A stretch of 64,000 nt of DNA. It comes from Cyclospora cayetanensis. Lineage: Eukaryota; Apicomplexa; Conoidasida; Eucoccidiorida; Eimeriidae. The notes under the pieces are model-generated. The model searched no databases and was not told the origin of the DNA. It was given only the letters and a program-made list of their open reading frames with translations. Shown piece after piece: positions 11,117 through 22,485 of the stretch (the first letter of the stretch is position 1; the number at the start of each line of letters is the position of its first letter). A program made the position numbers and the translations under genes. The stretch is from assembly GCF_002999335.1 (NCBI RefSeq), contig NW_020312147.1:558001-622000 (forward strand). The letters are read 5' to 3'.

Positions 11117-14100
11117 ATGTTAAAACCCTCCACCGACTCCCCAAATCCGGATGCAGATGATGAGGTCATTTCATTCCCTCTGTCGCAACCAGACCCTCTT
11201 CCTCGGCGACAAAACCAGGATTCGTCTACCTCAGCCCAGCGTAGACGACGGTCTGCTGCATGCTGCACTGCGCCGTACGCTTTGAACGGCCACCAACAGG
11301 CGTTTAATAGACTTCAGTGTACAAATGCGAATGCAGCGGTAAGTAACCTCCATTTCTGCTTCCGTCTACTGTTTAGCTTGTGCCACTCACCATACGCCCT
11401 GCTCAAAGGAGCTTACTTCGAGGCTTCAAGAGGCCTTTTCTATGTTTCTCAATGCGCTTTGTGTCTTGCTCCTGCATTGCATTATTCGGTTTATGTTTCA
11501 GAAGCGGCAACAGCATGCGCCTCCTACACTTTCTGTGTTACCTTTGGAATGCTGCCTGGATACGAGTTGCGAGGAGGAAGCCCCTACAGCAGAGGAGGCA
11601 GAAAGAGCAGTCACGGAGCTCGCAGATGCCGCTACAGCGTCAGCATCTCTTTTTGCCGCTGAAGCGAAAGCAGTTGACCCCACCTATGCAGCAAAACCCA
11701 CAGCCTTCTTATATAAAGGGCACACGGCCCAGATCGCGACATCCACAGCAGGGATGTACGGCGAAATGATAGAGAGCTTTATCAAGCAGGTGACTTTTCC
11801 TAAAGTACCAGCGGGGGAGCAGATGTATTCACAAAACATGTCATTTACTCGCAGCCATTCCAGCCAGAAAAACTCCATACAGAAACTGTATAGTCTTTAT
11901 TCGCCAAAAATCGGTCTGTTCTCACTGTTCAGGTGGTCGCATATGCGAAGCAGTATGGAGCAGATGAGTTTAGCGTTTTCTGCGACTTGGGCAGTGGACG
12001 GGGAGCACCTAGCGCCATCGCGGCGTACGAGCACGACTGGTTAGCCTGCCTTGGTGAGCATACTCTGCTGTATCTGTGCTTCGGCTTCTCTTGGATATGC
12101 GGAAGCAGTTGCATCACTATGTGGCCACCAAGTGCACAGTTTCTATTACCGGCATGGTTCCTGCCTAGCTCTCTACGAGAGTTGGCGATACTTGAGACGG
12201 CAAATAACGCTGCATGGACGCATGAGAATTTACATATGGTCATAAGGGCAACTTCTGTTTCGTTTGATGGCGGGAGATGCACGCGAACACCCTCTGAGTG
12301 CATGTGTGCGACACACTTATGAGAGCACCTGCGTCGTGTGATATTTATAACGCGTCTATCGTCTGCAGGGATTGAAAAGTGCCCCCAAGCCTTTGGGCTA
12401 TCCCTGGAAACTCAGCGGCGTCTTCTTCTGCGAGAGGCCTCCGAGCGGCTTCGGTCTAGGGGAACGCATATCGATTCCAGTAATCCTTTAGAAGAGGCCA
12501 CGCGGATTTCCAACGACGATATAATGGAGCTGTTTGAGGCGCGGCCGAAACGTGCAGTGGCCTTCTCGCATGATGACCTGTCGGCTTTTGTGGACTTAGA
12601 GGGGGTGACACACGGCTACTCCTTCGATGCGGCCATGGAGGGGCCTCTCATTAACCAGTAATGCCATTTCCCTCAGTCCCCCGTTCAGGTTTCAGTTAGC
12701 CAGCCCACTTGATCCCCTGCCCCTACGTGTGCACGAGTGAAGCGGTTAAGCAACACTGAATGGTACATCCTTCCAGTTTGCCACCTTCTTTGTTCTTCTA
12801 GCGGCAAGACCTCATGGCCTATTCGTTTGCCTACACATTTTGTATCTTTTGAGTGCCTTCCTAATTTCTTACTGTGCAGCATAACTCAGATGTTCATGAA
12901 TACGGAGACGTGGTGGTTTTACCTCTCCTTCCGAAACGGTGGGCCTGCATATTACGAGGCGCCGCTTTTGTTGCTCTGCCTGCTTATCACGTCCCAAGAC
13001 ACCGTAGCCAGGGATGTTTTGCCGCAGCTGCCGAGGCACAGGCATGCCAGTGCTGCACAAGATCGCTGCGTGACTGGGATGTATACCAAGGAACAGACAG
13101 CCAGAGGCATGGCAACGGGGCAGCGAGGAATGGTGACATAGTAATCTAACGGCTGGCCACCTTTATATTAATTTCAGGCACATGCGTGGCCCTCCGGTTT
13201 AAGGACCACGTGCAGTTGAAAGTAGAACTCTACCTGCCTGCCTTTTCTCCTGCTTGCAGATTTGATTTCTCGCTTTGATTTAAGAGGAGCGGAGCTAAAA
13301 CATCAGATCAGCAGCAACATGTGGGTCTCCTTTGAGGGGCGAACAGCCTACATTTACGTCAAAACAGACTGGAAAGAGAGGCAGCAGCATCATCGACGGT
13401 GGCTGCGAGAGAGGCTCCTGGGCCCCCAACTGCAGCAGCAGGCCAAGCAGCAGCAGCTGCTGCAACACGTACGCCTACAGCAACAGCTTGTGCTACATCA
13501 GCTACAGCGGGAAGAGAAACTGATTTCGTCGAGTTGTGCCAAATTCGCTCATACTGCTGCGACAGAATCTAGTCAGAGGACGCCAAGAAGCAGTAGACGT
13601 AAGTCAATGTCCCCCATGGGAACGCCACGCTCCCGCAGTGCTAGCAGAAGACGTCAGAGTACAGCAGGGGACAACTTACAGCAGAGGCAGCAGGATATGG
13701 TGTTGTTCCACCTGGCGTCAAGACGACAGCAGTTGCGTGTCCTCGACGAGTTCGACTCCGAGCACTCAATTTGGGAAGGCCTCCAGCAGCAACACCAGGG
13801 AGAGGCAGTTGCGGCTAGCGACAGAGCTCTACTAGAGCAGTTGCAGGCTTTCCGCAGCACGCATCTGCGCCTTTCGAAGTGGTAAGGAGCCAGGCTAGGT
13901 CGGAGATGGGGTCATTTTTCCGAATTCGCCGTGCTCCATCTTACACATCGGGTTAGTAGCAATTACATGGTAGGCCGGATAATGATATGGAGAGACGAGG
14001 GCTCGCCCATGTGATGAGATGCATGCGTATTAGTGGCTTTGCGAACTTTGGAGCATGTATAGTGCGATGCGCCTACAGTATGTATCTAGGTATGTTGAGC

Positions 14101-15283
14101 TGTTGAATACTTGGATTGGTACACGATCGGGACATGCTCTGTGATTCTCTCGATTGCGGCACCTTTGTCTTTGCAGGCATCAGCCACAAACTGCGAAGAG
14201 TTTACTCCTGGTGGCTTTACTACCATTTGAAGGCCAGAATCAGTGGCTACAGCTGCAGCAGCAGCTATTGCAGTCTGCCTCCGGCGTATTGACTAGGGCA
14301 CAGCGGCTCCTGCTGCTGGGATACGACGAAGGTCAGAAGAGAGAGGAGGAGCTGCTGAGAGATCAGTGGCTAGAACAACTCGCAACACTAGCAGCACCCG
14401 AAGAAGCAGACGCTTTAAGAAGCGATATAATCACGCGGCTTACTAAACAGCGCACAGAGGATATGGTATGCTACCAATAATCTGCAATATCGTGTTAACC
14501 AGCATGCACATGCCACCCCAAGGCAACACCCCCACCTCCGACCCACCCACCCTCACGAGGTAGAGGGGAAACCAGCATTATCAGTGGTCGTGGTAAAATA
14601 GATAAGCCTTATCGCAGTCGTTAAATGCAGTTGCGTGCAGAGGGCCGGGAGTGCCAGCGGTTAAGAGGTTCAGTTCTCCGTATTGGCCACGTGTGGGTTG
14701 TTGCTTGTTTTTCCAGTCTCTCTTCACCTTTCTACCACCTGATAGCAATCCTTGCGCCCGTGTACATAATGCTGAGTCTTTGCTTAATGGTTCATCTCTC
14801 CGCCTCGGCTTCCGCCACAGCCTCAAGGAATTGCAAGAGAAGCAATCTCCCATGCGCTGGCCTTTGAGCCGCGCGTCGTGCACCCCTACGGCTTCAAGAG
14901 AACCTTCTCCTGTGGGCCAGGCACCATCCGCTGAATTTTTAAAGGCATGTGATACACCTTCGCAGAAGCAATCGCTGAAGCAGCGACGCCAATCTCCAGT
15001 ACGGCAGGCAGCTAGGAGGAGGACTAACAGCCAGACGATGTCCCCGGTGTCTTCCCGGCGACGCTGCTCAGCCATTGTAGCATCGGCTGCCCTTGCTGCT
15101 GCAGATGCAGCTGCAAGATCTTCACCCGTAAAGCAAAAGGGAGGCGCATTTAGTAATGTAGGTACACCCACTACCCGCCGGGCAGTTCAGCGGGTGGAAA
15201 GCGATCTCTGCGGTCTCACCGTTAGTGGAAAGGACATCGCGTGTGACCCACACAGTGCACCCGTGTCTCAGAATTCTGCATAG
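11117..15283 (+). CDS. DOT1-like histone (H3K79-type) methyltransferase with Gln-rich C-terminus
   Basis: Probable SAM-dependent histone methyltransferase of the DOT1 class I fold. Supported exons: 11117-11338, 11502-11789, 11933-12053, 12369-12657, one or more in 12880-13250 (unresolved), 13260-13881, 14177-14465 and 14717-15283. All junctions outside the unresolved stretch agree in phase. The start is an ATG. The methyltransferase core is YGEMIESF (the DOT1 'Y-G-E' element), then FCDLGSGRGAPSAIAA (motif I, D-L-G-S-G-x-G) and LGIEKCPQAF, split across exons 3 and 4 (compare G-I-E). WVSFEGRTAYIYVKTDW resembles a closing beta strand of the fold. The rest is basic and Gln-rich (poly-Gln near 13420-13510) with SPx repeats, probably disordered and possibly nucleosome-binding. 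A small exon near 13180 (TCVALRFKDH) may be part of the core. Which lysine it modifies cannot be told from sequence. Confidence 0.75.
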
Positions 15284-15544
15284 AGGGATTAAGCAATGGA
15301 TAGGGAGGCATGGCGCAGTGCATACAGAACCAACTCAACGCATCAAAGTAGTAGCCCTATCCGTATGCATGTGCCTACCTCCCCCACAGCCAGATTTTGA
15401 CTTTTTAGAATCTGGCAGAGGCCATATCGGGTGCCGTTTAGCTCATCATAACGGAAGGTACTTACCAGGGATCAAATGCTATGGGTAAAGTTTTATCGAA
15501 GGTCTGCTTATTGAGATAATTTTTATAATTGCCGAGTCGATGTT

Positions 15545-16200
15545 AGCCTACTGGAAAGCTGGGGCGATTTGCACAAGATCTTCCTCCTGCCCTTCTCCTC
15601 ACCCCCTCGGCACTCCCCGCATGAGGGAAGCGGACGGCTAAGGTGCGCATTGCTGTATTCTCAAAGTACTTCGAGCACTCACCGCTGGTTGCACATAGCA
15701 TGTGGCCAACACGCATACAGCGTTGCGTCAACTTTTGTCAAGCGGGCAGTACTCTGCAATTTCTAAGATGTACGAACTGACAACTCAACTATTCAACGCT
15801 ATACTTTTAAAATTATTTTGTAAAGTGAAAGGCGCTGGAGTTTAGGTTAGCCAGCTAGGGCTTCCAATACCAGCAAACTTTCGCGATGCGCATCCTTCGT
15901 GTTCCGTACCTCTCCGTCGAAACCACTTGCATACAGGACAGCGGAAGTGTTCTCTCCCCAAAGTGTGTATCAGCCATAACAAGATATGAAACCAAAGAAA
16001 GACACACACGAGCCAGTGACAAACGAGGGACCAAACCAACGGGACCGCGGAGACGCAGTGGCTCTGTTGCCGGAGAACTGAAATGTATAAACCCCCTGCT
16101 CCGAGACGACTGGAAAACAAATAAAACATGCAAAGAAAATCAAACCCCATTAAGCAATGTTCGCCTGTAATTAGAGCTTATTGTATTTATAATAGCTTGC
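15545..16200 (-). repeat. LTR-like repeat, 3' end of copy 2
   Basis: Its reverse complement aligns by eye almost throughout with 20720-21400. Examples are tcaaagtacttcgagca near 15663 against 21296-21312, and the matching ttcgacggagaggtacggaacacgaaggat and cttgacggagaggaacggagcacgaaggat regions. This is the clearest repeat pair in the window. Confidence 0.75.
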
Positions 16201-16467
16201 CTTCAAGTCCAAAAGGGGCGTAAGCAGGAGTGCAGCGAGTGCCTTGACAATCATATCCGGCAATTTTCGAAGCAATGCACGTAGATCAAGGTAGCTATTT
16301 CAGGCAGAACACGTGCAGTAGGAACGGACAATAACCTAGAACCGGGAGGAGTAGCATCCATGGAGGGTAGCGTTGTTAATCAAACGCTGCCTTTCAAAGC
16401 GGGCAGCAAATTGTCCCGCATTCACAACGCCTTCAGCTGCTCCTCCATTAATCAGTAGAAAATACCG

Positions 16468-16900
16468 CTACCCACAGTAAGCCACTAGGAGCTTCCTTCT
16501 AGTATGTCCTTGACGATCAAGAGCCCCAGTTTTTAGCACTGTGGATTGCTGACAATGTGGGCCGACCCGGCTACTCAGCATCAGGACGCATCCCACCTCA
16601 AAAAAAAAGAAATGTGGGGGCTTTTCCATTGTCATGTGAACTCCATCATGCCCAGAAAAACATAATCGTGCGCTTTGCACAAAACGAAAGCTCGGGTCGA
16701 AAGTGGCATGTACAAGCGACAGAGTCCCCGCTTTGTATTTGAACCCCAGAATGTAACCCTCAACTTGGTATTGCTTCACCCTTTGCCATTCTGGGTTTGG
16801 CAAGGCTATGAGATGCATGTGTATCAGAGGCATAAGGCTCATTCAATCTCGAAAACAATGTGGATCATCTATGACAAGAGCGGTAGCGCTTCGCAGTAGT
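16468..16900 (-). pseudogene. Integrase N-terminal remnant (copy 2)
   Basis: A 125-codon open stretch (16842-16468) reads LPNPEWQRVKQYQVEG, then RLCFSGHDGVHMT and VGPHCQQS. This fits the Gypsy RNase H-integrase linker (R-x-x-x-P...H-D...G-H-x-G-x-x-K-T) and the C-Q of the HHCC finger, with substitutions at some ligands. It is collinear with 5940-6290 (+) in copy 1 and 35340-34975 (-) in copy 3. Confidence 0.65.
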
Positions 16901-17299
16901 GAATTAAGGCATGGGGACAGCGCGTCGGCGACCATGTTGGCATGCTCTTATTACACTTCACCCTATATGTCGTAGGTAGGATGCGCCCAAGCTACCGAGC
17001 AACTTTAGGCAATTGCATTGCCCTGCTCTGGGAAGTCTTCTTAAGGTATACTGAAGAATGGAGTTCGGTCTGGACAGTACAATACTGCTTATACACCTAG
17101 CGACGGCGTTTTACTCACCGTACAACACCGCACAGTGTTCCTTTGCCCTCACTAGATACAGCTGCTCGGTTTCGGTGAAGTCATGAAGATATCAAGCATT
17201 ATTGTGATGATGGTTTTAAAATTAAAGGCCCGTTAGGAGGACTCTAAACCACCGCTGCCGCACTATTACTGGTTATCAGGATGAAATGAAGCTCATTAT

Positions 17300-17720
17300 C
17301 GGGCAGCACGAGTTCTAAGAGTTGTTTAGCGGGCGATTAACGTCCTTGCTGCAGCACTACCATTCTTGTTTCAATAAATGCGAAAGCGTGCTTGTTTCCA
17401 CCTGCTTGTCCCGCAACACCTGGAGAGCATGCCGGAGGAACCGTATGTGCTCTTGAACATTTCAACTAGAAGCTAGGGCATCATCCATGCAGAGAGCCAT
17501 CCAGCCCTGCTTGATAGACTCAGGAAAATTTGCACTAACTTGCCACTGCAGTTAAGCTGGAGCATTAGGGAGTCTAAATAACATATAGGTACGCTCGAGC
17601 TTGCTAATGTTAGTGTGGAGCGCCGGTTTGTGCCTGTGCGGAGGGTGAATAGGGATATTCAAGAGAGCCTCTGAAGTCAAATGCCGAGCACGCCTTTAAT
17701 TCGTGTAGCGTGTCCAGTAC
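17300..17720 (-). pseudogene. Reverse transcriptase remnant (copy 2)
   Basis: Reading leftward: LHELKACSAFDF (RT motif A region), a shifted frame with NRRSTLTL matching KKRSTLAF of copy 1, then CMDDALASS at about 17492-17466 and NVQEHIRFLRHALQVLRDKQ. The last is the typical 'E-H-x-x-H-L-x-x-V-L-x-x-L-R' helix after the YxDD motif. Several stops and frameshifts. The Cys in CMDD is shared with copy 1. Confidence 0.85.
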
Positions 17721-18139
17721 AATTTGCGAATATAAGGCTTCAGGATTTGCTTCATAGTGATGTTGTCCAGGGACTTAGAGCTACCGCAAGTTTTTGAATC
17801 CTGTGCATACCCCTCGGATGGCGCATCCGCTTTACATTCAGTGGGAAGTAACGCCATCAATTATCGTTCAACAATGTGAATTGCTTCAGCGGACGATAGA
17901 ACCTTGATGGATCCTCAAGTGTGGCTCTGTATTCTATAGACCCCTGTACTGCACTGCAGCCCGCGTGGGGGTTTCCCCTTTTGCCTATTGTGTCCTCTTT
18001 ACCCGCCAAGTAGCCCGCTTCTCCTGGACCCAACTCTGTTCTTTAGGTTCTTTTTGTATGGGCTTGCAGCTATGGATTATACAAGGGCATTCCTCGCTCT
18101 AGAAGCAGGTCCGATGTTGGGTAAATGTGTGGAGCTGCT

Positions 18140-18942
18140 CAAAAAGCGCGAATTCCTTTTGCCTTTCTTTTCAGGTTTGCTCTAGGTACTAGGCTAGCGC
18201 CGCTTGACACCACCCGATACCCCTTTGTATTAATTGCCAAAAGTCTCTGTGTTTTGCCGAGGCAAATTTTGATTTTATTTGCTTTTGGAAAGCGACTAAG
18301 GTAATCCATCCTTTGAGGAGAATCGGCTGGCTGTGTATTGGCTGGATTGTTGGATTGCTGCCCACACTGGAACAACCTAACGTACACCTCGAGGAGATCT
18401 GATGCAAGCCACTAATAGAGTAGCTGTTCATCTATTTGTGCTTTTGCGGCCAGAATTTCACATTTCTGAACATATTGACCTATCGAGAGATTCCCCTGCT
18501 TCAGCTTACTCAACACTCCCAAAGTCTCGTGGTGAGCTTTTCTTGGCAATAACCGATGAGTCAGGGACCTTAAAAGGGCTTGAAGCGTGGTTATCCCTGC
18601 AGACAAAAGACCTCCTCTCCAGAGATAAAGCCGTGATTAAGTTGATTCTCTTTCCGATAATCATGCTGCAAGAATGCCTCGTTCATGTTCAAACGGATGC
18701 GCGCCGTGTTACATTTGCAATAGGGTCATTTTATCTTCGAGCACTTTCCCATCCTGGCGGCCGTCATGCTCCTCGAGGGGTTGTGACCTCATTGACGAAT
18801 CCATAGACTTATCATTGGACGATAAGTGATGTCGATCTACCAGCTGTGTAGCTACTGCGCGCATATCAGCTTGCAGGCTGGGCTGTGCCTCCCCACAAGT
18901 CGTTGTATCACTGTCTACTCCCATTGCAGGGTGTTTTTCCAA
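18140..18942 (-). pseudogene. Gag capsid remnant (copy 2)
   Basis: A minus-strand frame at 18606-18412 contains LGVLSKLKQGNLSIGQYVQK followed by LAAKAQIDEQLLY. That is the retrotransposon Gag capsid signature (L-x-x-L-x-Q-x-x-S-x-x-x-Y-x-x-x-F-x-x-L...E-x-L-L). The frame continues after a stop with WLASDLLEVYVRLFQ. An in-order hydrophilic frame at 18942-18709 is probably the Gag N-terminal part. No intact zinc knuckle was seen. Confidence 0.75.
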
Positions 18943-19164
18943 AACAGGTTCCAGAGAAACCAGATTATTGGATTACCCAATAAATGTATCAGAGCTAGAC
19001 AATTGTTGTATGGTATCCTGATAGCCAACTGCATCCACAGCCACAGGATGAGCGGGAAACAGGTGCCTCGAACCGTGCAGTGTTAACAACTATACCGCTC
19101 CACTAGTCTGGGTAGAGAGACAACTGACTGCACAACCAATGCAATGCTAGTAGCATGTTATTGA

Positions 19165-19350
19165 TGTTTCAAACAAAGTCACTCCAATTCCTCTCCGCGC
19201 CCTTCGACGTTCTTGATACGGGTGGGACGACAGCTATTGTGCGCGGGTCTGCATCCTCTAGGCACTCCGACCACTTCCAGCTAATTGCACATAGCAGATA
19301 TCGCACTCCCAATAAACGGTGCGTCGTCTGGATTAAGCTGTGGCTACTCT
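19165..19350 (-). repeat. LTR-like repeat, truncated 5' end of copy 2
   Basis: Resembles 15600-15760 in the same orientation (gcgcgggtctgcatc..., ggcactccgacc, tgcacatagcag, ctctgcaattt). Only about 190 bases remain. Its outer side is replaced by the start of copy 4. Confidence 0.5.
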
Positions 19351-19369
19351 GCAATTTAAAAAAAGGGTG

Positions 19370-20035
19370 CGGACAAACCAGAAATCCAGTATTACAGAGG
19401 GGTGACCATGTTGGCCCACATTGTCAGCAACCGAAGCCGCGAAATACTCCTTAAACCACTCTTCTGCATAGGCTTCCAATTTCAGATAGTAGCTTCACTT
19501 ATCTGACAATGGACTGCATTGGTGGACTGTCAGAGGCCATGGCTAGAATCATATCTACTCTGTTGTTGACAGACTCTGCAAATATTCTGTTTTCTTCCTT
19601 TGCTCCTACTCGTACAGGGCTCAGAAAGCCACTCGTTGGCTTTTACCGCATGTTCGGAAGCCTCGCGGATTCCTTAAAAGGATAGTGTTGAAGAAAGGTC
19701 CAAAGTGTGTTGATGCATTCTGCGATGCCTTTCTGACTGGCTTCGAGATATGCTGTAATGTGGCGACTGAAAGTCACCTTGAGGTTCAAGTAAGGACCAA
19801 GCTCACCAACCGCACTTTTTGCAATAGTTGCCACTGTCTGCTCAGAAATATCCAATTTTTTGACTTCACATTCTTTGGTTTGCTTAATGAGAGCATAATA
19901 CATCAGTACATTCTTTCTATCGGTGCCCTCTCGCATGCCTGGTCTACACTGAGAAATCCCTTCCCTACTTGGGCCTCGACCCGGTGGTCCGGGGAAAGCA
20001 GCCCCCTTTTAGCCGAGGAACTTAAAAATCCATTT
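19370..20035 (+). pseudogene. Integrase remnant (copy 4)
   Basis: The + strand gives DHVGPHCQQPKPRNTP (second half of the integrase zinc finger), then LTMDCIGGL and LLTDSANILFSSFAP, which align with MDFIVG and VVDRLYRYAH of copy 3, i.e. the first catalytic Asp region of the integrase core. The ALSHAWSTLRNPFPTW-type block near 19925 is shared with 6780 and with 34440-34390 (-). Stops and frameshifts interrupt it. Confidence 0.7.
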
Positions 20036-20719
20036 CCTTAAATGTGTAAATATATATGCAAAGCTTAACAGAGAATAGCATGCAATTAATAGGGGCATTG
20101 GGCTTTTAGGATACTAGCCTGGAGATTCAGTTGTTGCATTGGCAGCTTCAGGAGGTTCCATAAGCTAATCAGAGGAAGAATTTGGTGCCACATGAGAACT
20201 GATGGTTGCTTATTACTCCTCCGATTACCGTAGTGGTTGGGGATCCCATAGATTTACTGACTTCCTAATGAAGCTTTAAACGCGTAGAGTTCTTCACGGA
20301 CATTGTTGCGTAGACAAGTGCCCTCTATAGAGGCTGAGAATTTAGAGGGTGCCTTAGAAGTGCTAGAATGTAAGGCTCTTGAGTCTACACAGTAAAAGCG
20401 AGCTTCTAGTGAAATGAGGTGGGGACCGATAAATTCAATGCCTGAAGGACGAGCAGCTCAAGGTGCGTTGTGCATGTGGGGCAATTTGAGGCTTTTTTGA
20501 AGAGCAAGACGCCTCGACATGGATGCTACTCCTCGCGTTCAGTGATATTTGCCTTTTTTCAGTGCATGATACCCTTGCAATAAATATCTTGATATGCAGA
20601 CATTGCTTTAAAGGTTCACTAGTATCACTACAAAGGTGTTCTTATCACTCATATTTCTGCACAAGACCAGTCTGGTATGTCGTACTTCTATTCTTTCCTA
20701 TGCCCTACCTGAGCATTAA

Positions 20720-21400
20720 TTTGAATATGCTGCATGCATGAGTTGTATGCGGATGCAGAGATTATTCTAAAAGGTAGGCAGGAACGTCTACTTGCTATAA
20801 ATCGTCTCATTGCAAGAGGTTCATACATTTTAGTGCTCCGGCAAAGGTGAGCCAGTGCGTCGCCGCGGTAATGTTGATTTGGTTCCTCGTTTTCCATTGG
20901 CTACTGTGTGTCTTTCTTCGCTTTTATATTTCATCAAGTCTCATGCACTTTTTGCTTTTCTCACTCGCACGGTTAATGCGTGTCTGCCTAAAAGGGGAGG
21001 GGCGATAGGGCGGGAACATATCCGCTGTCCTGCGCATAACTGGTCTTGACGGAGAGGAACGGAGCACGAAGGATTTTACTCGTGAAATTTTAGGGGAAGT
21101 GCGAGTCCTAGCTGGCTAAGCTACACTCCAGCACCTTCCACTTCACGAGATATAGTCAAGGAGATTTGGTAGAGAATTGAGTTGCTGAGTTGTCTATTCG
21201 TATATCTAACATATTGGATAGTACTGTCAGCTTGACAAAGGAAGACCCAATGCTGCATGCGGGTGGGCCACATGCCATGTGCAACTAGCTTGGATTGCTC
21301 GAAGTACTTTGAGCACTCACAGCAATGCGAACCCTCGCTGTCCCTTTCCCCATACATCGGAAGTCTGAATGGCACGGGGAGTGAAAGAAGCAAGCTCATT
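20720..21400 (+). repeat. LTR-like repeat, 3' end of copy 4 (best preserved)
   Basis: About 0.65-0.7 kb. Used as the reference for the other LTR-like repeats here. It carries tgctataaatcg near 20792, which could be an LTR TATA element. Matches are same-orientation at 2830-3220 and 7760-8275, and inverted at 15545-16200, 19165-19350, 33310-33760 and 38090-38300. Confidence 0.7.
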
Positions 21401-22485
21401 TAGATTGCCACTCGATAGTACTAAATTAAGCTTTCCTTGAGTGTAGAGTCTATTGTCTCCCTATGTCCACATTACCCGGCGCTACACGGTTCTTCCGAGA
21501 TCCGGTGTGTATTGGATGCTTTATGTACTAAATACATAATGTATTATCATACCTGGATTGCGTATGAGACATTTCCAGTCGTTGTACTTTGCTTTTCTTT
21601 TGGTGCATTGGTGTACTAAACTATATTCACTGTCTCATCTGGATGGCCCTAGGACATTCCAAATACCAGGACTCTCTAAATATGGAGTCTCTGCCAGCTT
21701 TTTTGCTTTTCTTAGTGTACCCTTCACTTCTAGTGTCGTCAATGCTGTACGCCAGTTCGCGAGTGATCGGGTCCAAGGACTTCGCTAGCAGGTTCCAGAA
21801 AAAGGCAATCGCATGGCAATTATTATGGCATAAATGTGTACAGAATATGGAATTTAACGGTTCAAAACTTAAACAGGAAAGGCAGCCCTCCATTTCCCCC
21901 AAGCTCGAGGTACCCGGCGTTTGGTTCCCATGCTTGGGGCTGCGGACTCCGCGTACCAGGTGATATGCTACTTATTCTATACTTATCGCATTAATGCTAA
22001 TCTTTGTTTTTTTCTGGGGGACAAATATTAGCTTCGAGCGCCCAGGGGTCCCCAGATTGCGCTACCTTAGTCTTCGTAGTGGTGGGCCTGCATCGCTTTC
22101 GAGCGACAGAGAAGTGTCTTCCGTAGTTGCTTCTCTCTTGATTCTCCCTTCTGAGAGATTTATGGACATCAAGAATTTGAATTGCCTCTCACAGGGATGT
22201 GGCTGCTCAAGGGGCCCCTCCTCCCGTCACTCATAGGCTGTATCACTCGAGGCCCTAGGAGGTGCAGAGGAACCTTTTGTTGTTAGGGCATTCTACGGTT
22301 CCTATTGCGTGATATTTTTTGGCGGTTGTTTGCTTACCCGTCTGTCTTAGCCCTTCCGGGGGCCTGTGAATCGTGGAGGTGCCTCTAAGGTACAGAACTG
22401 AACTCAATTGTCTTTCCGCTCTTGCCCCTTCCCTGCCTTCTGAAGGGCAAGTTCATGGAGTCTTTATAGAACTCATTTGCTGCAA
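21401..22485. other. Intergenic / 5' flank of the MFS gene
   Basis: A + strand frame at about 21640-21963 encodes a short hydrophobic then basic peptide without recognised family or splice continuity. It may be noise or a decayed exon. The remainder is presumed promoter and 5' UTR of the transporter. Confidence 0.4.

Larger units (their letters stand above)
15545..19350 (-). mobile_element. Decayed Ty3/Gypsy-like LTR retroelement, copy 2 (internally deleted)
   Basis: About 3.8 kb on the minus strand. From right to left it has a partial 5' LTR-like repeat (19350-19165), gag (18942-18140), RT (17720-17300), integrase zinc finger with linker (16900-16468), and a 3' LTR-like repeat (16200-15545). 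The spacing between RT and the integrase finger is only about 0.4 kb, so RNase H is largely missing, and most of the integrase core between 16468 and 16200 is gone. All frames are broken. It abuts copy 4, which points the other way. Confidence 0.8.
19360..21400 (+). mobile_element. Truncated Ty3/Gypsy-like LTR retroelement, copy 4
   Basis: A 5'-truncated copy: the integrase finger and core (19370-20035), a 3' internal region to about 20530, then the best preserved LTR-like repeat (20720-21400). It matches copy 1 (6240-8275) over about 2 kb in the same order. It begins abruptly at the integrase zinc finger next to the truncated LTR of copy 2, pointing the opposite way, so the junction is a rearrangement or insertion scar. 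Confidence 0.75.

Noticed and set aside
13400..13520. CAG-rich tract as a possible microsatellite element
   Set aside because: It is in frame as poly-Gln of the DOT1-like protein, common in coccidian genes, and needs no separate feature.
15842..16150. Open frame on the minus strand with a Cys-x-x-Cys
   Set aside because: Lies within the LTR-like repeat; the frame is not kept in the 20.7-21.4 kb copy.
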